DNA of 64,000 bases, from the NCBI RefSeq assembly GCF_004217185.1, contig NZ_SHKL01000001.1:4462001-4526000 (forward strand). Reading direction: 5' to 3'. Each line of letters starts with the position of its first letter. Within the stretch, counting starts at the first letter, position 1. The notes beneath the pieces are model-generated. The model did no database searches and was not told the origin of the DNA. It saw only the letters and a list, made by a program, of their open reading frames with translations. A program made the position numbers and the translations under genes. Below are positions 1-8,584 of the stretch, in pieces. This stretch comes from Pseudonocardia sediminis (lineage in GTDB: Bacteria; Actinomycetota; Actinomycetes; Mycobacteriales; Pseudonocardiaceae).

Positions 1-575
1 ACGAGAGCCCCTCGGCCCTGGTCCTCACGGTCTCCGACGACGGCAGCTGGGGCCCACCGACGCCGGTCGAGCAGGAGCCGCGCCGCGGGTTCGGGCTCGC
101 CGTGGCGCGGAACCTCGCCGACGCCCTCGACATCGACTCCGGGCCCCGCGGGACGACCGTGCGCGCCCGGTTCGGGCTGACCCGGCCGGTCGTCGTCCGC
201 CACGGCGACGCGCCGCACCTGCGCGTCGCCGGTCCCGGGTTCGGCATGCTCACCAGCGGGGAGCCACCGACCCGGCTGCGGGTGCACGGCCCGATCGGCC
301 CCGCCGCCGCCGAGGACCTGCGGTCGGCCCTGCTCTACACGACGGCGGGCGGCACCCGCGCGATCACGCTGGACCTGGCGGAGGTCACCGAGCTCGGTGC
401 CGAGGCGGTCCGGGTCCTGCACGAGTTCGCCGGTTTCGCCGACCCCTCCCCCGCGGTGCGGGCACCGGAGGGCTCGGTCGCACGGGCCATGCTGGCCCTC
501 GCCGATCTCGGCTCCCTGGTCGACGACACCCTCGCCCCGGACGACGACCCCGCCGCCGCCTCCCGGATCCGCTGA
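1..575 (+). CDS. Anti-sigma-type ATPase fused to STAS domain (5' truncated)
   Basis: The gene enters from the left edge; the open frame begins at base 3. The first part carries the end of a GHKL/HATPase fold (VSDDGSWG, then RRGFGLAVARNLAD), which matches the G1 and G2 boxes of RsbW/SpoIIAB-type serine kinases. After a linker comes a STAS-like module (LRVHGPIGPAAAEDL, ITLDLAEVTELGAEAV). At the place of the phosphorylatable serine (DxSG) this STAS has G-A-E-A, so it should not be phosphorylated. Known family role: anti-sigma or partner-switch control of sigma factors. The SigF-like gene at 6 kb is a possible partner, but that is inference. Confidence 0.7.
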   Translation, partial: ESPSALVLTVSDDGSWGPPTPVEQEPRRGFGLAVARNLADALDIDSGPRGTTVRARFGLTRPVVVRHGDAPHLRVAGPGFGMLTSGEPPTRLRVHGPIGPAAAEDLRSALLYTTAGGTRAITLDLAEVTELGAEAVRVLHEFAGFADPSPAVRAPEGSVARAMLALADLGSLVDDTLAPDDDPAAASRIR

Positions 576-623
576 GCGGTTCCCGGAGCCGGTCCCGGTG
601 GGCCGACCGGGCGCCGGCCGGAC

Positions 624-1850
624 TCAGACGGACGCCGCGACGGTGTCCTCCCCGTCGTCGACCACCGCGGTGGAGACCGGCGTGGTCGAGACGACCGTGG
701 TGGAGATCGCCTCGCGGTACACCTCCGTCATCGCCTCCACGATCCGCGACCGCGCGTACCGCGACGACGCGCGGTCGCGTCCGGCGATCCCGAAGGCGGT
801 CACGGTGCCCGCGTCGCCGATCACCTCGCGCAGTGCCGCCGCGAGCTCGGACGGGCGTCCGGGCAGCACGTGCACGCCCGTGACCTGGTCCACGACGGTG
901 TCGCGCAGCCCGCCGACCGCCGTCGCGACGACGGCGCGCCCGCAGGCCATCGCCTCCAGCGCCGCCGTCCCCGACGACTCCCTCGGGGGCGTGCTGGCCA
1001 GCACGTCCGCGGAGCGCAGGAGCCGGGGGACGTCGGCGCGCGAGACCGCCCCGAGGAACCGCACCCGCTTGGCGACACCGTTGCGGGCCGCGGCCGCGTG
1101 CAGCCGCGCGAGGTCCGGGTCGTCCGCGGCCCGCTCCGGAGCCGGGCCGCCGGCGACGAACAGCTCGGCGTCCGGGACCGCGCGCAGCGCCTGGATCACC
1201 TCGTCCGTCCCGCCGCCGGGGGCCACCGAGCCCAGCGAGACGATCCGGGGGCGGTCGGCGCGGCGCAGCGACGGGCCGTCCGGGCGCCAGATCTCGGTGT
1301 CGATCCCGGCCGGTACGACCCGCAGCCGCGCCCGCGGCGCGCCGCGCTGCAGCAGCGCCGACAGCTCGTCCTCGCTGAGCGCCACGACCCGGTCCGCGGA
1401 CCGCGCGACGGCCTGCTCGGCCGGGGCCCGGCCGGCCGGCCCGGAGCCGGGCCGGGACAGACCGTGGAACGTCTGGACCCGGGGGATGGCGTGCGCCGCC
1501 GCGCCCGCGGCCAGACCGGACGTCCAGTGGTGGGCGTGCACGACGTCCGGCCGGTCCGCCCGCCAGTGCTCGTCGAGCTGCCGTGCCAGCTCGGGGACGG
1601 CGGCGACCAGGCGTTCCCCGGGCAGCGGCGACGGCGGGCCCGCGTCGAGGTGACGCACCGTCAGGCCGGGCCGGGGCGAGACCGTCGACGGACGGGAGGG
1701 ATCGTCACGCCGTGCGAGGACGGTCACCTCGTGACCGGCGCCGGCCAGTGCGTCGGCCAGCTCCCCGACCTGCACCGCCTGCGCCGACCATCCCGGGTCA
1801 CCGGGCTCGGCGAACGGACTGACCTGCACGGACACGAGATCGATACGCAT
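624..1850 (-). CDS. Glycosyltransferase family 4 (GT-B)
   Basis: A 408-residue retaining glycosyltransferase. It starts MRIDLVSVQVSPFAE and has the GT4 layout: N-terminal acceptor half with HAHHWTSG, C-terminal donor half with RIVSLGSVAPGGGTDEVI and the E-x7-E motif (ESSGTAALE) followed by MACGRAVVATAVGG. The ATG at 1850 was chosen because the protein homology begins exactly there. It is divergently transcribed from the acyl-CoA-dehydrogenase-like, PIG-L and GT2 genes and is probably part of the same glycan pathway. Donor and acceptor sugars cannot be told from sequence. Confidence 0.88.
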   Translation of the reverse strand: MRIDLVSVQVSPFAEPGDPGWSAQAVQVGELADALAGAGHEVTVLARRDDPSRPSTVSPRPGLTVRHLDAGPPSPLPGERLVAAVPELARQLDEHWRADRPDVVHAHHWTSGLAAGAAAHAIPRVQTFHGLSRPGSGPAGRAPAEQAVARSADRVVALSEDELSALLQRGAPRARLRVVPAGIDTEIWRPDGPSLRRADRPRIVSLGSVAPGGGTDEVIQALRAVPDAELFVAGGPAPERAADDPDLARLHAAAARNGVAKRVRFLGAVSRADVPRLLRSADVLASTPPRESSGTAALEAMACGRAVVATAVGGLRDTVVDQVTGVHVLPGRPSELAAALREVIGDAGTVTAFGIAGRDRASSRYARSRIVEAMTEVYREAISTTVVSTTPVSTAVVDDGEDTVAASV

Positions 1851-1964
1851 GAAACCTCCGGGCTGCACGCCAAAGCGGGCACGCGCAGGTGGCTCTACAC
1901 GTCTCTCGGTGACGGGATACCCGTTCGCCGCGGCCGTCACACGCCCGTCTCGGCGAACCGGGTT

Positions 1965-1985
1965 TACCGGGCCCCCCGGGAGGTA
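1965..1985. promoter_or_regulatory. Inverted repeat in divergent promoter of glycan locus 1
   Basis: In the 186-base gap between divergent genes lies TACC-GGGCCCCCCGGGA-GGTA, an inverted repeat with a GGGCCCCCCGGG core. The same 12-base core occurs inside the perfect 18-base palindrome of the divergent promoter at 19.4 kb. A GGTTT box (1961-1965) overlaps its left edge. A role as a shared operator is inference. Confidence 0.4.
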
Positions 1986-2036
1986 CAGCCGTGGCGCCGG
2001 GCGGCTCGTCCGGCGCACCCGCCACGGAAGGACCAC

Positions 2037-3134
2037 ATGCGCGACGACGTGCGCACCCCCGGGTCGCCGTCCCCCTCGACCCGGTCGCCGGCGGATCGAG
2101 ACGACTCCCTGCTCGGCTCCCCGCCCGGCTCCCCGTACGACTCCGGGCACGCCCCCCGGTACGACACGGCGGCACCGGATCCCGGCCCCGACCCCGTGGC
2201 GAGCCGCTTCACCCGGGCCGCACGGTGCGGTGAGCTGGATCTGCCCTCCCCCGGACGGGGTGCCACCCCGCGTCGCTGGGCCACGCTCGCCCGCTGGGGT
2301 CGCTCCGACCTCGCGTTCGCCCGGCTGGCCGAGGGACACACCGACGCGCTGGCGATCCTCGACGAGGGCGGTGCCGTCGCCCGGCCCGGAGCCCGGTACG
2401 GGGTGTGGGCCGCCCGCTCCGGCGGGACCGGCGCCGACCTCGGCGACGGGCCGCGGCACGGCCGGCGCCTGTTCGGCACCGTCCGCTTCTGCTCCGGCGC
2501 CCACCTGCTGGACCGGGCGCTCGTCGTGGCCGCCGGGCCCGGCGGGAGCCGGATCGTCGACGTCGCCCTGGACGACCCCCGGGTCCGTCCGGTGCCCGGC
2601 ACCTGGCGCTCGCACGGCATGGCCGGCAGCGACAGCGCCGACGTCGAGCTCGACGGCGTAGCCGTCACCGACGACCAGCTGCTGGGCGCGCCCGGCTTCT
2701 ACACCGACCGGCCCGGGTTCTGGTGGGGCGGCGGCGGGGTGGCCGCGGTCTGGCTCGGCGGCGCCGCCGGGGTGTGCGACGACGTGACGGCGGCACTGCG
2801 CGCCGGCCGGCCCGACGCGCACCAGCTCGCCGGGCTCGGGGCCGTGCACACCGCGGTGGCCACGGCCGACGCGCTGCTGGCGCGGACCGCGCGGCGGATC
2901 GACGCCGACCCCGGCTCCCCGCACCGCGACGACGTGTGGACGGCCCGCGCCGCGGCGGAGCACCTGTGCCGCACCGTGCTCGACGCCGCGCCGCGGATCG
3001 CCGGGGCCGCGACCCTGACCCGCGACGACCGCTTCGCCGCACGTCTCGCCGACCTGCAGGTCTACTCGCGGCAGCACCACGGCGACCGTGACCTCGCCGA
3101 GCTCGGCCGCGCCGTGCTGGACGGCGACCGGTGA
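2037..3134 (+). CDS. Acyl-CoA dehydrogenase-fold protein, glycan-locus type
   Basis: A 365-residue divergent member of the acyl-CoA dehydrogenase superfamily. The first 60 residues are Pro/Ser/Asp-rich and look disordered. The core has a G-x-x-R-F-C-S-G-A-like segment (GTVRFCSGAHLLDRALVVA), a middle beta domain (GMAGSDSADVELDGVAV) and a helical C-terminal domain ending QVYSRQHH. The usual IYGGTSQIQ end of catabolic enzymes is absent, so it may be a flavin oxidase/monooxygenase-like branch rather than a beta-oxidation enzyme. GGAAGGA upstream supports the ATG at 2037. The stop overlaps the PIG-L start (GTGA). Such genes recur beside PIG-L, GT2 and NodS-like methyltransferase genes in many bacteria (recollection); the substrate is unknown. 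Confidence 0.75.
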   Translation: MRDDVRTPGSPSPSTRSPADRDDSLLGSPPGSPYDSGHAPRYDTAAPDPGPDPVASRFTRAARCGELDLPSPGRGATPRRWATLARWGRSDLAFARLAEGHTDALAILDEGGAVARPGARYGVWAARSGGTGADLGDGPRHGRRLFGTVRFCSGAHLLDRALVVAAGPGGSRIVDVALDDPRVRPVPGTWRSHGMAGSDSADVELDGVAVTDDQLLGAPGFYTDRPGFWWGGGGVAAVWLGGAAGVCDDVTAALRAGRPDAHQLAGLGAVHTAVATADALLARTARRIDADPGSPHRDDVWTARAAAEHLCRTVLDAAPRIAGAATLTRDDRFAARLADLQVYSRQHHGDRDLAELGRAVLDGDR

Positions 3135-3871
3135 CGCCCACGCCGCAGCGATGGCGCGACACGGCCCGGGAACGGGCGGCCGGGGCGGTCGAGGTGTCCG
3201 CGCTCGGGCACCTCGTCGTCGTCGCCGCGCACCCGGACGACGAGACGCTGGCCGCAGCCGGGCTGCTGCGCGCCGCGCACGCGGCCGGGGCCCGGGTCGA
3301 GCTCGTCGTCGCCACCGACGGGGAGGCCGCGCTGCCCGAGGTCACCGGCCTGGACCGCGCCGAGCTGGGCCGCACCCGCCGCGCCGAGCTGCACACCGCC
3401 CTGGACCGGCTCGGGCTGGGCACCACCCCGGTGACCTGGCTGGGCATGCCCGACTCGGCCCTCGACGCCGACGACCTGACCGCAGCGCTGCGGCCGTTCC
3501 TGCGCGACGCCGACGCCTGCCTCGCGCCGTGGGAGCACGACCCGCACCCCGACCACGCCGCCGCCGGGCGGGCCGCCGCCGCGGCCGCGCCGGAGGGCGT
3601 CCGGGGCTGGGGCTACCCGATCTGGGCGTGCACCGCGGTCGAACCGGACCACCCGTCGATCCCCTGGCCGCAGGCCGACCGGCACGTGCTCGACGACGGC
3701 GACCGGGCGGCGAAGCGGCACGCGATCGACGCCTTCGTCTCGCAGACCACCCCCCTGGCGACCGGTGGGCGTGCGGTGCTGCCGCCCGAGGTCCTCGAGC
3801 ACTTCCGCGGCGACGGTGAGCTGTTCTTCCGCTCGCCCGGGGCCGGCCGCGCGCCGCGGCACCGCCGGTGA
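3131..3871 (+). CDS. PIG-L/LmbE family N-deacetylase
   Basis: A 246-residue zinc deacetylase of the PIG-L family (relatives: MshB, GlcNAc-PI deacetylase). The metal and catalytic motif HPDDE is seen near residue 35 (AAHPDDETLAAAGLL), and the second zinc motif HPDH is seen near residue 140 (DPHPDHAAAGR). The GTG start overlaps the stop of the gene before, and its own stop overlaps the GT2 start, so the three are translationally coupled. Likely role: removing an N-acyl group from an amino sugar made by the neighbouring glycosyltransferases. MshB itself is less likely because of the operon context. Confidence 0.88.
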   Translation: MTPTPQRWRDTARERAAGAVEVSALGHLVVVAAHPDDETLAAAGLLRAAHAAGARVELVVATDGEAALPEVTGLDRAELGRTRRAELHTALDRLGLGTTPVTWLGMPDSALDADDLTAALRPFLRDADACLAPWEHDPHPDHAAAGRAAAAAAPEGVRGWGYPIWACTAVEPDHPSIPWPQADRHVLDDGDRAAKRHAIDAFVSQTTPLATGGRAVLPPEVLEHFRGDGELFFRSPGAGRAPRHRR

Positions 3872-4683
3872 CCGCCGACCACACCCCGGGACGTGTCACC
3901 GGTGCCGACGGGCCCGCCCCGGTACCGGCGCACGGGCCGGTCCGCGCCGTCGGGGTGCTCGTCCCGGCCCGCGACGAACGCGACCACGTCGAGGCCTGCC
4001 TGGACGCCGCGCTGACCGCGCTGGCCCGCCTGCCCCCGGAGATCGTCACGGCGTTGTGCCTGGTCGTGGACCGCTCCGGTGACGGCACCGGCGCCGTCGC
4101 CCGGCGCGCGGTGGCCGCGCACGGCCACACCCGCACCACCGTCGACGTGATCGCCAACGCGGCGCCGCTGCGCATCGGGGAGGTACGCAACCTCGGCGCA
4201 CGGACCCTGCTGCGCCGCCTGCACCCGGTCGCGCCGGAGCGGACGTGGCTGCTCAGCACCGACGCCGACTCCACGGTCGGCCCGGACTGGGCGGTGCGGC
4301 ACCTGCACCTGGCCGACGCCGGCGTCGACGCCGTCGCGGGCGGTATCGAGCTGGACGGCCCCGGCCGGCTCGGGGCCGACCCCGACCCGTCCGGCTGCGC
4401 CCGCCCGCCGGTGCCGGACCTCTACGCGGCGAACCTCGGGGTGCGGGCGGCCCCGTTCGGCGAGGTCGGGGGCTTCCCGGCCGTCGTGTCCGGGGAGGAG
4501 CACGCCCTGCTCGACCTCCTGCGCCGGGCCGGGCACCGGCTCGTCACCGGCGCCGACATCGTCGTCCGGACCAGCGCACGCACGCAGGGCCGAGCGGCGG
4601 GCGGGCTCGCGGACCTGTTGCGGGAGCGCGCCGCCGAGCGCCCGGTGACCGCCGTCGAGGTTCCCGCCGCGGACGGCGGGTAG
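3868..4683 (+). CDS. Glycosyltransferase family 2
   Basis: A 271-residue GT-A enzyme. The N-terminal block VGVLVPARDERDHVEACL is the nucleotide-binding start of GT2. The metal-binding DxD is LLSTDADSTVGPDW, and RNLGARTLL precedes it. There is no membrane segment, so it should act in the cytoplasm on a soluble or membrane-facing acceptor. The GTG start overlaps the PIG-L stop by 4 bases. It closes the three-gene operon; the next gene begins only 9 bases later but is a flavoprotein of a different type. Confidence 0.87.
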   Translation: MTADHTPGRVTGADGPAPVPAHGPVRAVGVLVPARDERDHVEACLDAALTALARLPPEIVTALCLVVDRSGDGTGAVARRAVAAHGHTRTTVDVIANAAPLRIGEVRNLGARTLLRRLHPVAPERTWLLSTDADSTVGPDWAVRHLHLADAGVDAVAGGIELDGPGRLGADPDPSGCARPPVPDLYAANLGVRAAPFGEVGGFPAVVSGEEHALLDLLRRAGHRLVTGADIVVRTSARTQGRAAGGLADLLRERAAERPVTAVEVPAADGG

Positions 4684-4692
4684 GCGGGGAGG

Positions 4693-5928
4693 GTGAACGC
4701 AGCGCAGGACACCACCGGCCCCTCCCCGACCGACGACTCCACCCGGGCCGCGTTGCTCGTCATCGGCGGCGGACCCGCCGGTCTCGCCGCGGCCACCGCG
4801 TACCGCGACCACGGCGGGCAGGGCGAGGTCGTGCTGGTCTCCGACGACGACACGGCCCCCTATCTGCGTCCACCGCTGTCCAAGGACTACCTGCAGGGCG
4901 AGACCGCGGAGCCCGACCTGGCACTCGCGCCGGAGTCGGACTACGCGGAGAAGTCGATCACGCTGCGCCTGGACACGATGGTCACCGCGATCTCCGCCGA
5001 CGAGGGCCGCGCCCGCCTCTCCGACGGCACGCAGATCGCCTTCGACCGGTGCGTCATCGCGACCGGGAACGCCCCGGTGACGCTGCCGGTGCCCGGCGCC
5101 GACGATCCGCGGGTGGCCTACCTGCGCTCGCTGGAGCAGGCACGACGCCTGCGCGAGGAGGCCGGGACGGCCCGGTCGGCGGTCGTCGTCGGGTCGGGGT
5201 TCATCGGCTGCGAGGCCGCCGTGACGCTCGCCCGGCGCGGGCTCGAGGTGACCGTGTGCAGCACCGAGGAGATCCCGCAGGCGCAACGCCTCGGCACCGA
5301 CGCCGGGGAGCGGATCGCCGGCTGGCTGCGCGAGGAGGGCGTCCGGCTCCTCGGAGGTGTCGAGGTCACCGCGATCACCGACGGCCGCCGGGTGGAGCTC
5401 GACGAGGGCGGCCCGCTCGAGGCCGACCTGGTGCTCGTCGCGGCCGGGGCGACCCCGCGGTCCACCCTCGCCGTCGCCGCCGGGATCCCGGCCGAGCAGG
5501 GACGGGTGCTCGTCGACGAGCACATGGCCTCCGAGGTGCCCCGGGTGTTCGCCGCCGGGGACGTCGCGATGGCCTACAACACCGGCGCCGGACGGCACCT
5601 GGCCGTCGAGCACTGGGGCGAGGCCGAGGCGATGGGCACGATCGCCGGCACCACCGCGGCCGGCGGCGACGCGTCCTGGGACTCCCCTCCCGGCTTCTGG
5701 ACCGTGATCGGCGACCACACGCTCAAGTACGCGGCCTGGGGCGACGGGTACGACCGGGCCGAGCTCGTCGACCACGGCGACGGCGCGTTCACCGTCTGGT
5801 ACTCCACCGACGGCGTGCTGGTGGGCGTGGCCACCCACGACGCCGACGACGACTACGAGAGCGGCGGGCAGGCCGTCCTCCGCGGCGACCGCGCGGACCC
5901 GGCCGTCTCCGCGGGCACCGGGAGCTGA
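4693..5928 (+). CDS. FAD/NAD(P)-dependent ferredoxin reductase-like oxidoreductase
   Basis: A 411-residue pyridine-nucleotide disulphide oxidoreductase without redox cysteines, of the ferredoxin/rubredoxin reductase type. FAD Rossmann motif: VIGGGPAGLAAATAYR; NAD(P) motif: VVVGSGFIGCEAAVTLARRG; second FAD motif: VFAAGDVAMAYN; then a reductase C-terminal domain. PYLRPPLSKDYL is typical of the group. GTG 4693 is the only start after an in-frame stop at 4681, although the GGGGAGG just before it sits unusually close. No ferredoxin or P450 partner is seen nearby. Confidence 0.85.
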   Translation: MNAAQDTTGPSPTDDSTRAALLVIGGGPAGLAAATAYRDHGGQGEVVLVSDDDTAPYLRPPLSKDYLQGETAEPDLALAPESDYAEKSITLRLDTMVTAISADEGRARLSDGTQIAFDRCVIATGNAPVTLPVPGADDPRVAYLRSLEQARRLREEAGTARSAVVVGSGFIGCEAAVTLARRGLEVTVCSTEEIPQAQRLGTDAGERIAGWLREEGVRLLGGVEVTAITDGRRVELDEGGPLEADLVLVAAGATPRSTLAVAAGIPAEQGRVLVDEHMASEVPRVFAAGDVAMAYNTGAGRHLAVEHWGEAEAMGTIAGTTAAGGDASWDSPPGFWTVIGDHTLKYAAWGDGYDRAELVDHGDGAFTVWYSTDGVLVGVATHDADDDYESGGQAVLRGDRADPAVSAGTGS

Positions 5929-5980
5929 GCGCCACGAATGCGAGCCACTGGTCCGATCAGAGGCGGTTCGCCCCGGGCAC

Positions 5981-6005
5981 GGTTCGGCGGTCCGCCCACG
6001 GGTAG
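5981..6005 (+). promoter_or_regulatory. Candidate SigF/SigB-type promoter of the sigma gene
   Basis: GGTTC (5981-5985), a 14-base spacer and GGGTAG (6000-6005) resemble the actinobacterial SigF/SigB consensus GTTT-N14-16-GGGTAT. It lies about 45 bases before the sigma factor start, so autoregulation is plausible. Two positions deviate from the consensus. Confidence 0.4.
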
Positions 6006-6047
6006 CCCCTGCGACCCGCGCACCGTGAGCTCAGGAGGCCGTTGACC

Positions 6048-6839
6048 GTGGTGGACCAGATCGACCGCCGTCGCGACGGCCCCGACGCCTACGACGACCT
6101 CGAACCGGACCTGCGCCGGCACGCCGAGAGCGAGCCGGGCGACCCGGGCCGCGAGGTGCGGCGCGACCGCCTCATCACCGAGTTCCTGCCGCTGGTGCGC
6201 AACCTGTCGCACCGCTACGCCGGGCGGGTCCCGGCCGAGGACCTCGAACAGTCCGGCGTGATCGGCCTGATCAAGGCGATCGACCGCTACGACCCGGACG
6301 CGAGCACCGGCGGGCCGCTGGCCTACCTCGTGCCCAGCGTGCGCGGGGAGATCCTGCGCCACCTGCGCGACCACACCTGGGCGCTGCGGGTACCGCGCGC
6401 CCTCAAGGAGCTCAGCGTGGGCGTCAACCGGGCGACGGTGACGCTCACCCAGCGCCTGGGCCGCGCGCCCCGGCCGAGCGAGCTGGCCGCCGAGCTGGGC
6501 GTCGGCGTCTCCGAGATCGTGGACACCCTCGGGGCGATGGACTCGCACCGGGCGTCCTCGCTCGACGAGACCGACCCGGACAGCGGGTTCGGCCCGGCCG
6601 ACCGGCTCGGCAACGACGACCCGGCGCTCGACGTCATCGACCACCGCGGTGACCTGCGACGGCTCGTCTCCGAGCTGCCCGAGCGCGAGCGCACCATCCT
6701 GCTCCTGCGCTTCTACGGCGAGCACACCCAGAGCCAGATCGCCGAACGCGTCGGGGTGTCGCAGATGCACGTGTCCCGGCTGCTCACCCGGACCCTCGCC
6801 GAGCTGCGCGGGCGGATGGTCGACGACGCCGACGGGTAG
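6048..6839 (+). CDS. RNA polymerase sigma factor, SigF/SigB/SigG family
   Basis: A group 3 sigma-70 factor of about 263 residues. Region 2 is clear (LSHRYAGRVPAEDLEQSG, IGLIKAIDRYDP), as is the region 3 segment LGRAPRPSELAAELGV, and region 4 has the helix-turn-helix QIAERVGVSQMHVSRLLTRTL. AGGAGG at 6033-6038 is 3 bases from a TTG (6042) but 9 bases from the GTG at 6048, so the GTG was chosen. Such factors are held by anti-sigma kinases and released by STAS antagonists; a STAS gene follows directly. General stress or developmental role inferred. Confidence 0.88.
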   Translation: MVDQIDRRRDGPDAYDDLEPDLRRHAESEPGDPGREVRRDRLITEFLPLVRNLSHRYAGRVPAEDLEQSGVIGLIKAIDRYDPDASTGGPLAYLVPSVRGEILRHLRDHTWALRVPRALKELSVGVNRATVTLTQRLGRAPRPSELAAELGVGVSEIVDTLGAMDSHRASSLDETDPDSGFGPADRLGNDDPALDVIDHRGDLRRLVSELPERERTILLLRFYGEHTQSQIAERVGVSQMHVSRLLTRTLAELRGRMVDDADG

Positions 6840-6978
6840 CCGCCGCGGCACGGTCACCGGATGAGTTGTCCGGTCACGGAGAGTGCGGCAGAGTACGTGC
6901 ACCGCACGTTGAGCCACCAGCGCGCCGTCCGTCATCGGTCCCGGGCATCCGTGTGCCCGCACCCCGCCCGGAGGGTTC

Positions 6979-7473
6979 GTGCCCGAGTCCAGCCGCCTGC
7001 CCGATCCCGGCCGCCCGTCCGGCCGGGGCGTCCGGTTGCGGGTCACCCATCTCCACCCCCGCCCGGACGTCGCCGTCGTGGCGCCGGTGGGCGAGATGGA
7101 CTCCGTCGGGGCACCGGCCGTCGCCGACCGGGTCCGTGAGCTCGTCGGATGCTGCGAGTGCCTGGTGCTGGACATGCGCCGGGTGACGTTCCTCGACGCC
7201 GGCGGCATCCACGCCCTGCTCGACGGCGCCCGCGCCGCCCGCGCGGTCACGACCCGGCTCCTCGTCGTCGGCCTGGACCCCGCGTTCCACCGCGTGCTGC
7301 GGATCTGCGGCGTCGAGTCCGAGCTGACGCTGACCGGCGTCGCCGACGGCGAGCGGGCGGCCGGGGTCCCGCTACCGGCGCCGGACGACGACCTGCCCGA
7401 CACCGACCCGCCCGAGACCGACCTGCCCGAGACCAAGCGGCCGGACACCGACCGGCCGGTCGCCGGAGCCTGA
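6979..7473 (+). CDS. STAS-domain anti-sigma antagonist-like protein, no phospho-serine
   Basis: A 164-residue protein with one STAS domain (residues about 15-120: VAPVGEMDSVGAPAVADRV, LDMRRVTFLDAGGIHALL). The phospho-acceptor position is Gly (D-A-G-G instead of D-A-S-G), so normal kinase switching is not expected. The last 35 residues are an acidic Pro/Asp/Glu/Thr repeat (units like DTDPPETD). GGAGG precedes the GTG start. It follows the sigma factor after 139 bases and may antagonise its anti-sigma factor constitutively (inference). Confidence 0.78.
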   Translation: MPESSRLPDPGRPSGRGVRLRVTHLHPRPDVAVVAPVGEMDSVGAPAVADRVRELVGCCECLVLDMRRVTFLDAGGIHALLDGARAARAVTTRLLVVGLDPAFHRVLRICGVESELTLTGVADGERAAGVPLPAPDDDLPDTDPPETDLPETKRPDTDRPVAGA

Positions 7474-7475
7474 CC

Positions 7476-7489
7476 GGCCGGAGCCGGCC
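7476..7489. terminator. Short GC hairpin between convergent genes
   Basis: GGCCGG-AG-CCGGCC lies in the 19-base gap between the STAS gene and the convergent quinone reductase gene. The loop is very short and there is no T-run, so it is only a weak bidirectional terminator candidate. Confidence 0.3.
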
Positions 7490-7492
7490 GTG

Positions 7493-8485
7493 TCAGTCGA
7501 TGTCGACGACGACCTTGCCCGTCACCCCGGACTCGACGGCCTCGTGCGCGGCGGCGACGTCGTCGAGGGAGAAGCGGTGGATCGGCAGCGCGCTCAGGCT
7601 CCCGGCCGCCGCGGCGGCGGTGACCTCCTGCGCGGCGGTGCGCAACGCGTCCGCGGGCACGCCGTAGAGCAGCACGAACCGCAGGTTCACGTTCGCGCCC
7701 ATGCACGCCCGCACCGGGACCGTCGGGTCCGTCGCGGTCGCGGCGTAGCTCACGATCGAGGCCCCGCGTCCGACCACGGCGAGGTCGAGGGCCAGGTTCT
7801 GCGCCAGTGACACCTCGACGACCCGGTCCACCTGCGGCACGGCGGCCCGGATCTGCTCGGCGATGTCGTCGTCGCGGTAGTTCAGGACGTGGTCGGCGCC
7901 GGCGGCGCGGGCCAGCTCGGCCTTCTCCGGGCCGCTGACGGTGGACACGACGGTCGCGCCGGCCCACCGGGCCAGCTCGATCCCGTAGTGCCCGACCGCG
8001 CCGGCACCGCCGGAGACCAGCACGTTGAGGTCCGTCGGGGAGCCGTCGGCGAACAGGCAGTGGTAGGCGGTCATGGCCGGGACGCCGAGGCAGGCGCCCA
8101 GGTCGTCGGACGCGGCGTCGGGCAGCGGCGTGGCCTGGTGCTCGGGCACCACGGTCCACTGCGCGCACGTCCCCCACTCGGCGAGCGCGTCACCACCGGC
8201 GCCGCCGGGCGAGGCCAGCCAGATCCAGACCCGCTGCCCGACCCGGGCCTCGTCGACCCCGTCGCCGACGGCGTCGATCTCCCCGACGCCGTCCTGGTGC
8301 GGGATCCGGACGCCGTCGAACGGACGGTCCGTGGTGCCGTCGCGGGTCTTGACGTCGGTGGGGTTCACCGCGGAGGTCCGCACCCGGACGCGGACCTGAC
8401 CGGGGCCGGGCTCCGGGCGCTCCTGCTCACCGACGGTGAGGACGTCGCGGGCGGTCCCGATCCTGGTGTAGCCGGCTGCCTTCAT
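7493..8485 (-). CDS. Zinc-free NADPH:quinone reductase (zeta-crystallin type MDR)
   Basis: A 330-residue medium-chain dehydrogenase/reductase. It has the quinone-reductase N-terminus (VRTSAVNPTDVKTRDG), the nucleotide-binding loop LVSGGAGAVGHYGIELARWAG and a C-terminus of the expected length. Structural zinc cysteines and catalytic zinc ligands are absent, as in QOR/zeta-crystallin. Predicted reaction: NADPH-dependent reduction of quinones or enones in the cytosol. It is transcribed alone, divergent from the NADH dehydrogenase gene, with about 99 bases between starts. Confidence 0.85.
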   Translation of the reverse strand: MKAAGYTRIGTARDVLTVGEQERPEPGPGQVRVRVRTSAVNPTDVKTRDGTTDRPFDGVRIPHQDGVGEIDAVGDGVDEARVGQRVWIWLASPGGAGGDALAEWGTCAQWTVVPEHQATPLPDAASDDLGACLGVPAMTAYHCLFADGSPTDLNVLVSGGAGAVGHYGIELARWAGATVVSTVSGPEKAELARAAGADHVLNYRDDDIAEQIRAAVPQVDRVVEVSLAQNLALDLAVVGRGASIVSYAATATDPTVPVRACMGANVNLRFVLLYGVPADALRTAAQEVTAAAAAGSLSALPIHRFSLDDVAAAHEAVESGVTGKVVVDID

Positions 8486-8584
8486 GGCACCGTTCTACCC
8501 GCGGTCCACGACCGGTACACCGTCCGAGGGGTCGGACGCCGTCGTCGGGGTAGCCCACCGGGGACAGATCGGAGGTTCACCACC

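Noticed and set aside
870..2036. Long open frame opposite the first GT4 gene running into the acyl-CoA-dehydrogenase-like gene
   Set aside because: It is Arg/Ala/Pro-rich antisense composition with no family motif; the real gene starts at 2037 with a Shine-Dalgarno.
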